Source: Parachlorella kessleri (lineage: Eukaryota; Chlorophyta; Trebouxiophyceae; Chlorellales; Chlorellaceae). From it: DNA of 46,635 nucleotides. The notes beneath the pieces were generated by a model. The model did no database searches. It was not told the DNA's origin and saw only the letters and a program-made list of their open reading frames with translations. Below are positions 9,443 through 19,200 of the stretch, in pieces (positions within the stretch are counted from its first letter, which is position 1; each line of letters opens with the position of its first letter). Made by a program: the position numbers and the translations under genes. The stretch spans positions 1 to 46,635 of the forward strand of contig BBXU01001624.1 in assembly GCA_001598975.1 (NCBI GenBank), read 5' to 3'.

Positions 9443-11877
9443 CTAAAACCTGGCCGCGATCTCCGGTAGAAGGGTGGCCAGGGTGGCATTGGTCTTCATG
9501 CAAGGCCCCATGGTCGAGAGTGACTGCCGCTCCACCAGGACCTGCCTGCTGGCGTTTCGTGGGTCGGGCCCATTAACCTGCCACCACAACACGTGACACC
9601 GTCAGTGTCCACTATCCATGCAGCACTTGCACCACCTCTGCAGTTACACCAGCAGCTCGCAGGTTGTGCCACCCCAACCCAAATCCGGTGGAGTGGATTC
9701 GGGCAGAGTGGACAGAGCTCCGGCCTGCCCTACCCTCTTCATATATCGGTGCATCCCTGTCCTACAAGCCCTCCGTTCCGCCCTTGCTGCCCCCCCCCAC
9801 CCACCACCACACAGACAGCTTTTCCAGCTCACCTGGTATGGTTGTAGCCGCAGAGCGTACAGCTGCATCTCCCCGCTTCCTGCCATGCCGAAGTCCAGGG
9901 TCCACTGCGCCGGCGACACCTGCTCCCCACCCTGCAGGCACCGCAGCAGGCCCCATATAGACACTTTCCCCCGCTGCGGGTGTCATGAACCTGCTGGCGG
10001 GCTGGTCTACCACGACACAGCTAGGCTCCTGGGCCCGCTTGCAGTCCGTTATCCTCTGCATTGCTTTGCTCTCCTTTAGACCTCATTGCAGGACTTGCTC
10101 ACTCACTCACCACAAAGGTTACTTTGGGGCTGGTGTCTGTGCTGTCCGCCGTCCTGCGGGCAAAGCCTAGCAGCCGCGTCTGGCGGGGCCGCCCCGCACC
10201 CACTCGCCACACATAGTAGGCCACCTGTAGCAGGGTCAGCTATGTCCCTGAAGCATCCTGACCATGGGAAAGCCCTAGCTGCAGACACACATGTGTTGAA
10301 GTTTCTGCGCGTACACTGTTGTCCACGGCCTTCGTGCTTGTCGCTTGTTTCCTACCCCTTGCCGCTTGTATCCCTACCCTCTGCTATGCTAATGGGCGCG
10401 GCTGGCACCCGCCAACCTGCTGTCCGCCCCCCTCTTGTCACGTGCCTTCCCCGCCAAATCATGGTATTAGGCATGTATTCCACTCCACCTGCTGCACCAT
10501 GGGTTGACCACTTTCCCTAAACCATATTGCACAGAATCTATAACGTCCTGGAGAAGGCAGCGGCAGCACCTAGACCGCCCTAAAAACAGAGACACTCACC
10601 GTGGCGCCCGTCACTGAGTTGCTGCTCACTACCACAAAACTGTAGAGGGATTCAGTTGATGAGTTAGTCTTGGGCCCATCAATGGCAACTACCAGCTGCT
10701 GCAGCTCCTCACTCTGCACAGGGCATATTCCACGGAAAGCAGTATTGGTCTTAGCGGTGGTGGTAGGAGTGTATGGCTGAGAATGGAGGCCACGCTCGCC
10801 AAAAAGACCCCCTAACAGCCGCTGCAGCTCCTCTCTCTGCCAGAAACTGGACGGGGACAGACAATGATGTTTCCAGTTAAGAATAAGTGATGATGCAAGG
10901 GGCAGCAACCTAATCAACGCTGCTAGCAACAGGCCAGCTGTGTAGGACAGCACGGAGTACGTTTTTTTTTGCGGGATGTTCAGACTGACCGAGGGCGCTC
11001 GGGTGGCTCAATCTGTAAGCGGACTCCACAGACTCTGACTCAACTTGGTATGTTGCTCGGCAACAGCATGTCCGCACAGAACATTTGCTGGGTGAAAACT
11101 TAACAGCTTCCCAAACTGAGAGAGCAGGTAGCTCTCTGCTTCCTGCACATTGCTGCGCTATTCGCCTCACCAGTTGCAGGTTGTCCATGTCGGCAAGCCT
11201 TGTGTTGTTTGAAAGCGCTGCAACCTGCAGTGCCACAGCAACAGAAAGGAAAAAGCTTCACTACTGGCTGTTCCAGTCTTTGAGGTCCGATTTACATAAC
11301 CGAATTTTTGGTCAAACGTAGGCATGAAATAGTAAGTGGTGGCATTGGAAGCTGGTAGGAGTAGGATGACTTGCTTACCTGGGTGTTAACAGTGTTGCCA
11401 GCCATGCTTGCTATGCCAGCACCGTTAACTGGCCCCGGCACCCGCACCGTAGTGTCCCCTAGCAGCCACTCCCCTGCGGCAAAGATAGATAAAGGCTTTT
11501 TAGCAACACCCAGCGCAGCCCCACCGCGCAATGCCTTCACCCTCAGGAGCACTAGGTATTGTACCATAGCCAAGTATGAGTGCAACAGCGGGCTACACAG
11601 CAGCTGTCGTCTCTCCGGCAAAGCTATGCAGGGTTGTAAGCGGACGATGACTTCTGGAGAGGCGGACGGAGGCCCGCGCCCTGGCCACATGCCACGTAAT
11701 GCACGACCTTGTTTCCCCTCTACCGCAGGACGACGAACCTAGCAGCATGTCCACCAGTTCAACACCCAAGGCCGACTCGGCGGTTTGGCCAGCTCCTGGC
11801 GAGGTTTGCTGCAAGTCTCGAGCATCCGCCAGGCCGCAGGCGGCCACGGCCAGCAATAGGAAAAATGAAAGCTGCAT
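9443..11877 (-). CDS. secreted N-glycosylatable protein of unknown family
   Basis: Seven minus-strand exons join in phase: 11724-11877, 11379-11473, 11171-11224, 10600-10836, 10111-10224, 9833-9973 and 9443-9577. They give 309 residues and a TAG stop. Residues 1-19 form a classic signal peptide: Met, a run of Phe/Leu, then Ala/Cys/Gly and a likely cut after LADA. There is no second long hydrophobic stretch, so the mature protein should be soluble in the secretory pathway, the wall or the medium. Four N-glycosylation sequons fit that route (NNT, NSS, NAS, NAT). Middle segments include REELQRLLGGLFGER, the aromatic AYYVWRVGAGRPRQ and IWGLLRCLQGGEQ. The acceptor of exon 4 was set at TTTCTGGCAG because only this keeps phase. 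I do not recognise any known domain; a lineage-specific extracellular protein is likely. Confidence 0.7.
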
Positions 11878-12210
11878 GGAGACAATTCAGTTACACAAGA
11901 TATACGCTGTAAACGGTGATCACTTTCGCATCATGGAGCTGGGGACAGACAGATGTTGGTCGCTTTAGAAGCCAGACTTAACGGCTCTAAATATAGCAGT
12001 CCGCAAAATCTAATGCAATAATGACGCAGGCAGCCTACTGCCCCCCTGACTGCTGCGACAGAAGCTGCGACCGAAGATGGGCGCGCCTGCTGTGCATGCT
12101 CCATGCAAGCGCCGATCTGGATGGCGTACAACCAACTGGAGTACATCATCCAAGGTTTGTCATTGAGGCGCAGAGCAATCGCGGCGTAGCGTTTGATCCT
12201 GTAGAGTTTG
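11878..12210. promoter_or_regulatory. divergent promoter region, secreted protein gene and NXD1-like gene
   Basis: 333 bases separate two divergent ATGs, so it should hold both promoters and 5' UTRs. TTTAGAAGCC and CTCTAAATATAGC (near 11990) give one AT-rich patch usable as a TATA-like element. No strong palindromic site was seen. Confidence 0.4.
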
Positions 12211-14916
12211 ATGGGAGGATACAGCGACGGAGCGCCGTGGCACTTCAAGGGGAAAGCCCTCTATCAGCTCTCCCTAGTTAGAGTAGATGAGGTGAGACAC
12301 CTATTGACACTAGCAGCTTAGACAACGCATACACCTTGGCCGTCACAGAGCACACCTTGGGACCCAGAGACAAGCCGCCGACTCATCATCAAGCACCCTT
12401 CTCCTAGGCAGAAAGGGTGCTTGATGATGAGGGCCCAGGGTTGGAACCAGAGAGGCTCTATGGTGTATAGCGTGCGACATTGCCTAAAAGAGCACAAGTA
12501 CCCCGCGGCCAATCTACCTGCCTTACGGCTCTGCCCTGGTCCTCGCTTGACTTCGAGGTACTAGTCCTTCCCTGGGCTTCAACAGGTCAACTTCTTGGGT
12601 GGACGCTAGGCCTTTTCCACTTGGCTGACAACAACCAGCCTTTCGATAGCGCTCACTCCACCCGTACAACCCAACTAGCTGTCCCCTGCCCAGGCCAAGA
12701 AGTATGTGCCCCCCGAGCTGCCCCTCGTCAACTTCTTTGGGTGGACCCTGGGCGGCTTCTACCTGGCACGCTACAGCCACAGCCCAGTGGGGCCCTTCGA
12801 GGAGATGGTAGCCCTGGCGGGGCTGGCCTGGAACTTCCCAACATCCTGTGCCTGGGCGGCACGGGTGTACGTCAACAGCAGGTGGGTGATGTAGGGAGTG
12901 CCGGCAAGGTGGCACATGGGTGGGGAGGTGCATGCCGAGCATGGGCGGCCATGGGTACGAGTGTGCGACCAATTGATGTTAGCAATGTCAAGCGTGGCGG
13001 CCCCCTGGGAAGTGCAGTAGATGCCCACAGGGTCACAGGAGTGGGGCAGTTGAATCCCAGCGTCATCTGTGCTGGGGTGCAGCCGCACATGCAAGCCGCA
13101 GCAGCTGGCTAGCCTGCGCTGAGAGGGAACCCAAGTGATGCGCGTTTGGGCGGTGGACTCAGCTCAGGATCCGGCATTATCGAGGTGACATGGATACACA
13201 TTTCTGCAGGGAGGCGCGGGATCACGGCATCAAGGAAGTGGGCCTGCCCTCTCGGCTTGCAAGCTTCAGGGCAGTCCCCCTTCCCCAGCTGAAAGCCAGC
13301 TTGCCAGCAGGGAGGGCTCAGCCTGCTGCAAACGGTGTTGCCGCCAAGACCGCTGATGGTATCCATGGCGGCGGCAGCAGCAGCAGTAGCGGGATTCGAG
13401 AAACAGCAAGTGGTGGGGATGCTGCCGGCACCAGCAGCACTGGTGGCAGCAGCAGCAGCAGCAGCAGCGGTGGCAGTGCTAACACTTACCATGACACGAT
13501 ATTGGACAGGACCCTAGCGAAGTTTGAGAAGACCAACCACAGCTGGTGGGACCACCACTATCATCAGCACAACTGGTTCACATCTACTAGCAGCAAGCCA
13601 GCCAGGAGCAACAGGCAGAGAAAAGCAGGGGATGGCGGCAGTGGCAGCAGCAGCAGCAGCAGGAGCCACGGCACCGTCGCCGATGACAGCAGCAGCGGTG
13701 GCAGGAGTAAATGTAGGGGCAGCACAGCAGCAGGCAGGGAGCTAGGTCCCGGCACATGGGCCGTGGAACTGAGAAACGAAGAGCGGCAGCGGCGCGGCGG
13801 CCTTCTCGCGGCCATCTTTGCCAGGGGGCGAGGCGGCAAGCAGACTCCATGCCGAGGCCTTGTGAGCGGGCCTGTGTGCCGGGTAGAGCTGCCGCCTCAG
13901 CCCAAGGGGCAAGGCCCGCGGGTCTCCATGTGCCTCCCCAGCTTCAGGTGTGTTGGGTGATGGGAGCTCTTCACGCAACGGCAACTACACAGGAGTGCCA
14001 CGCACTTGTCTTGCAAAGTTTGACCCACAGTGTGATGAGGTTTCACTCGCTGGGCCACCACTCATAAAAATGTTGCCTGCGCGAGTTCAACTCCCATAGG
14101 TTCAATATGTAAACTAACCAACACAAAGTCGCTGGTGTACACCGCTGGTGTACCCTTGCTACTACCGATTTGCATCTGTACACTTACCTTTCCTGCAGCA
14201 GCAGCACCCCTGACCGACACCAGCTCTTTTCTGTACTCAACCTCATCAATTTGCTGCTTACCCCCGCCCCCCCCCTCCTTGCACCCATTGCAGCGGGGCC
14301 ACCCCTGACTATCCCGGCTTCCTGCAGTACAACCTGCAATTGCAGGCCAACATCAGGCCTGTACCGCCTGCTCGCCTGGCATTCCCACCACGCCACCCCA
14401 AGCAGGACCAGGACAGCTCGGAGGTGGGGGCAACCAAGCTCCTTTTCGGACACTGGGTTTTGCCACTGCTCTGTATGTGGCAGGAATCATTGCAGGCTAC
14501 TGGCATGTGGCTCATTTGCAGCCTAGCCATCTACGCCAGAGGCGTCACATATGGCCTACATATTTGTCGGGGCTGGCAGTGCCAATAGAGATTTAAACTT
14601 CGCCTGCGTCCTGTATGGTCCCTGAGCTGCACAGGGCATGCTTATTATCCTGGTCATTGGCATGCCTACCGCCATGCCTAACGTCAACATCCATTGGCAT
14701 CCCTGCGGGGTATGGGATGGGGCTTGTGGCTCTGGGATTGCGCCGCGCCTTACTCCTCTCCATGGGATCCCAAGCATCTGCTGCCTCTCCCTGCAGGTGC
14801 TGGACCTGGTGCTGGGAGGGAGGCCCCTGGTGTGCCTGGAGTTTGGGAACATGGAGATGGAGGTGCAGGCGCCAGAGCCCTGGTACCCTCGGACTTCCAA
14901 GGCGCAGGCGCCGTGA
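12211..14916 (+). CDS. NXD1: NEOXANTHIN-DEFICIENT 1-like protein
   Basis: In plants NXD1 is needed for neoxanthin accumulation in plastids, although its exact biochemical role is unsettled. Five exons join in phase: 12211-12291, 12694-12881, 13210-13947, 14294-14423 and 14797-14916, giving 418 residues. The family pattern runs through every exon: PWHFKGKALYQLSLVRVDEA near the N-terminus, GWTLGGFYLARYSHSPVGPF, LAWNFPTSCAWAARVYVNS, GIKEVGLPSRLASF, LPSFSGATPDYPGFLQYN, and PLVCLEFGNMEMEVQAPEP at the C-terminus. The start ATG begins MGGYSDGAPW, equivalent to the plant N-terminus, so no transit peptide is visible. The third exon is long and carries a Ser/Gly/Ala low-complexity insertion (roughly residues 115-290) not found in plant homologues as I know them. 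A decayed copy of the second exon lies in intron 1, as does a perfect hairpin. Confidence 0.9.
12382..12431. repeat. perfect 19-base inverted repeat (hairpin) in NXD1 intron 1
   Basis: Arms 12382-12400 and 12413-12431 are exact reverse complements (left arm CTCATCATCAAGCACCCTT) around a 12-base loop, CTCCTAGGCAGA. On the transcript this would fold into a stable stem of 19 pairs. It lies outside coding sequence. It may be a tiny foldback element, a structural intron element or a remnant of a larger palindrome. Confidence 0.8.
12586..12629 (+). repeat. decayed partial copy of NXD1 exon 2 inside intron 1
   Basis: 12586-12629 aligns with 12727-12770 of exon 2. Both begin GTCAACTTCTT, continue with GGGTGGAC and CT-GG, then TTCCACTTGGC against TTCTACCTGGC. 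The intronic copy has a one-base deletion and an in-frame TAG, so it cannot code. Its preceding bases, AACAG, form a possible acceptor. Confidence 0.6.
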
Positions 14917-16278
14917 CAACCAAGGACTGCGTAAGCCGCCCGCCACCCCCCTGACCAACAGCAGTCTTGTCCAGGCAGGCAGGCAGGGCACTGGTGCCAG
15001 GAAAGAGCCTTGAGCCCAGGCCACTAAAGGGATCAGCAGGGGTCAAGTGGGCGTGGCAGCGAATACGTCCGTTGAGAGTAGCAGGGGAGGATGCAGTGCT
15101 AGCATATATTTGTGGCACCAAACTCAACTACAACGGAGGGATACTAATGTTCTTGAAAATCCTACCCATCATATGCACCCCTATAAGGGAATGGGAGGGT
15201 AGGCTCACTCTGCCTGGCAATTTTCGTGTCATGAAGCGAGTCCGGGCATTTTTCGTGTCATGCAGCACGTCCACAGTATATGATGGTGGTCAGAAAGCTG
15301 GCATCGGTGGATATCTGGTTGTCATACAAGCTGGGAAACAATCTGCTACTACAGCAACAAGGACTGCCCGACTCACAGAACCCTATTGCATCGCCCCGTA
15401 GCACCTGCGACAAGCCGCAAGGCCTGGCTAGCAAGTGCACTTTTCCTGCAGGGGTGCATGTTTAGATTTATACACCTGACCTGGGACTTGCTGCCAACCA
15501 CTTTCTGTCCCAATCTTACAAGCGCACAAGTTCACGCGCCACTCAATACATGCTGCCTAGGGCATGTGGCAGGGTCCCTCCCTACACACCAAGGAAAACC
15601 TCACAAGACACGGCACTGACGTCCAACCAAATGACTACAAGCATCATGCGTATGGACTCCCCTACCTCCGAAGAACATATATAGAACATTCTTTGGGAAG
15701 GCGCTGTAGTTTTGTAATGGCATTGGGCATGCCTTCCAGTAAAGTGTACGCAGGAATGTTTGTGAGTTACAGGCCTCAGTGAGGTGGACCGGCATCTGAG
15801 AGATGCACAACAGTTGCACAGCGGAACCCCAGCACACAAGAGAGGGCACAGGAGGGGCTGCCAGAGAGCACGATGCCATCTTCTAGACGATGCCTGTCGC
15901 TTGAAGGTTCTTGCCACAGCGTTTTAAGGCTCTAGCGCCCAGGCAAGCAGTCTCAAACTCTCAGCTCTGTGCCTCGACCCTCGCTAACCTCCTACGCTCA
16001 CGCCACTCGAGCCACTGTCTCAGTAGCACAACCGACCTACAAGGGACTCCATAAGGAAGGCATGGCCCACACATCAAGGACTCACTACCATTGGTCCATA
16101 TGGCATAGAACAGGTGACTTACTACATAAGCCGAGTGAGTTATGTTTCATAGCATCGCCACCAGTTGCTGGACGGCCTTCTCAAGCAAGTCTACACGCCC
16201 GGCCTGCGCCACCTGCAACAGGCAGGTGGCAGAAAGAAGATGAGATTGAGTCAGGTCCACCTGATACTTGAACCCAAC
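14917..16278. other. tail-to-tail intergenic region, about 1.36 kb
   Basis: It lies between the NXD1 stop and the 3' end of the B3-like gene. It contains a short direct repeat (TTTTCGTGTCATG at 15221-15233 and again near 15251). I found no exon with consistent splice signals on either strand and no RNA gene. AT content is higher around 15640-15780, as expected for 3' UTR or spacer. Confidence 0.4.
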
Positions 16279-19200
16279 CTAAATGAAGAACCACTCGTTC
16301 CAGTCCCAACACCAGCGGGCCCTCTTCTCCCGGTCAACAAACCGTGTGCGCTGGGCGGAAGTGTAGTGCACCAGCAGGCAAGGGCTGAGCTGGGAACAAA
16401 GGCCCACCTTTACCAACAATGAAAAGGACAATCCCCCGGGCAACAGCAAAACAGAACAAATGATCAATGCTCCCAGGCAGGGAGAAGCCTTACCCGCAAA
16501 GTCACCCGCAGCTGGCCCTCCGCTGGCTGCACCTCAAAGTCCTCCACCGTGGCCAGGTCGTGGTGCGTGGCCCCATAGTCACTGATATGGTGGGTGATGG
16601 CGCTGAAGGCGACGCGCTCCTTGTCCCAGGCCAGCTTGAGGTGTGCACCAGTCACCTGCCCATCACCGTCCTACAGACAGGGCAGTGCCCAAGGCAGGTG
16701 AAGAACTTGCTGGAGAGGCGCAGCCAATAACAGCTCTAGATCCCGCAGACAATTCTCCGCTTCAGCACAGTGTGATGCAAGGCATGTACAAGAGTGTGTG
16801 AAAAGAGAGCAGGTTGGCAGGAGCTAGTGGGGCTGCTGCAAGGGAGCCGCCTTGCCTGCTGCACCCAAGCTTGTCTACACCATGGCAGCAGCATGACGGC
16901 ACGCTGCCTGCATAGCCCAACATCAGTATAAACCCCAACGCCCAAGACCTAACGATCTGTTCACGCCTGGCTAGCGCGCCATCCCACCCCCTCCCTCTGT
17001 CATCAACCCACCCGAATCAGCGACTTGGACAGCAGCGTGACATCACCCCTGGGTGCTGCCGCCGCTCCAGACTTCTTCTCCGGCCTCCCGCCGGTCTCGA
17101 TGCCATCCTCGGCAGCCGCTGCCAGCGCTACTAGGGAGTCCAATGCGTCATCACCATGCCCAGCAGGGGGGTTCCTGGCAGCTCCCGCCGCTGCGCCAGC
17201 ACCCTTGGCACCAGCAGCCGCCGCTGGTCGAGGCTTGGGGCTCTTAATGGCCCCAGCCCCACCTGCCTTAGGACCTGCCCCGGCTGTCACTGCTGCACCT
17301 GCTCCGGTGGTACCGCCGTGCTGTGCCTGCTGTGGTCCTGTCGCTTTGCCCGCTGCGGAGGGCGCGCCTTGATCCCCGGCGCCTGCCTGCCCTGCTGGTC
17401 GCTTGAATGGCAGCCGGATGCGTAACACATTCCTGCCCTCGATGTTCATTGCCGTGACCCTCGGCTTCTCCGGCGACGGCCGTGGCTCATGCTGCTGCTG
17501 CTGCCGCTGCTGCTGCTCATGCACGTGCGCTGCCGCTGCGACCGCCAGCAGCGGCGACTTGGGCGGCGGCCGCGCCGCAGGGCCAGCGCCGCTGGCTGCG
17601 AGTAGCCTGCTGCGCCTGCTGGGGCTGCTTCCGCTGCCAGGACCACCCCTGCCATGGCTGTCATCAGACATAGCAGCATCCTCCCCTTGACTGCCCTCAC
17701 CCATCTCAATATCCCTCGAGCCTCCTGGGTAACTTCCCGCCGGCCCCTCGCTGCCCTCTTCTCTGTCCTCCTCGTCCTCTTCCGCTGCCGCTGCTGCTGC
17801 CGCCCCAAAGTCCCAAAATTCTTGCCGCCCCCCGCCGGTGACAAAGTCCTCGCCATAGGGGAAGCGCCGGTTGCGCACAGGGCGCCGAGCGCGGCTGGCC
17901 TGCAAGTGCAAAGCACACAGTCATGGCTACGACTTCAAGCTGAGGTGTGAGGGCACACATTATTGCCCAGGAAAACATCCTGCAAGCGATATATCTGCTC
18001 TTTCACAAGGCGAATCTGGATGCTCAGGGACAGATATAATACACCGATACCACTTGCCAGCCTGGGGTACCCCTAACTCCTGTCTGCCTAACCATGGGTT
18101 TGCAGGTTGCTGTAAAGCGGGCGCAGGGGAGCTCACTGTCTATTTGGATACGACAAGCTTTTAGTAGACTTCTGACAGTGTGTCGCAGAACAACACCATG
18201 GTAACCTGGCAGCTCTTGACAGGTGCACCTTGTACACTGCTCCGGCCTTCAAGGTTGCACATGGCGTACAACAAACAGACGCTTCTCCACCCCCACGCTC
18301 TTGCCCAGCACGCACGCCAGGTCCTAAGCAATGCCTTCCCCTTTCGCCCACATCCCCACACTCTGGTCCCCTGACAAACTGAGCCTGCCAGTGGTTAGGC
18401 AGGCACTCTTCTCAATGCATGAGATGAAAAGGGAGTTATTACTCACCTGCGGTGCATCCGGGTCGGGCATCAAGCTGCAGAAAAAGGCAGGGATTGCTCA
18501 TGTACAAAAAGTGTAAACTTCTGCTCACTACGCACCCTCTCACGCACCTGTGGCGCGTCCAAGTCTGGCGTAAAGCTGCTGGGCATGCCGTCGGTGGCAG
18601 CGCGCACAGGAGCCATCTTGCGTTTGCGGCTGGCGCCGCTGCCCGCTGCGATGCCGCCGGTCCCACTGCCGGGAGCAGTAGCCTTCTTCTTGGGGGTCTT
18701 GCGGCGGTTGGGGTCTGCCTGGGCTGCCGCCCTGCAGCTGACAGGCAATGCACACCCTCAGCCAAATATACAAGCAACTATTCAATCAGAGTAATGTCCT
18801 AACCACAGTCACGCCATTGGAAGACCATGATGATAATGCGTGCTGCAGCCCAGGCATGGTGATAACCCTGTACAGGAACAAGCTGCCACTCAGGACCCCG
18901 GCCCGCTCCAGCCCGAGCCAATGGCTCAGGAAGTCATTGCCCTGGTAAGTCAACTTCCAGGGAGCCACCACCCATTCAAACCAGTCGCAGCCCGATCAAC
19001 ACCGTCCCTCGGCCTTCGTTACATGTTGGCCTCTACCTCTTTCATTCCCGCTAAATGCACCTGCGCAGCTGGGCGCTGGCTGCAGAGTTGAGGATGGCAG
19101 CTGCATGGGGGTTGTCAGCCACCCGCATGACGGTCAGCTTGGTGGACGGCACGCCGTTGGCCCGCACCTCGCCCTTGCGGAACACCAGGCCGTCACCCGG

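Noticed and set aside
10985..11045. tRNA-like A box (GTGGCTCAATCTGTAAGC)
   Set aside because: There is no B box, no anticodon stem and no acceptor stem pairing nearby; it lies in an intron of the secreted protein gene.
12694..14916. Acetoacetate decarboxylase-like enzyme
   Set aside because: The overall order of blocks and the PWHFKGKALYQ start match NXD1. NXD1 may be distantly related in fold, but no catalytic lysine motif was identified.
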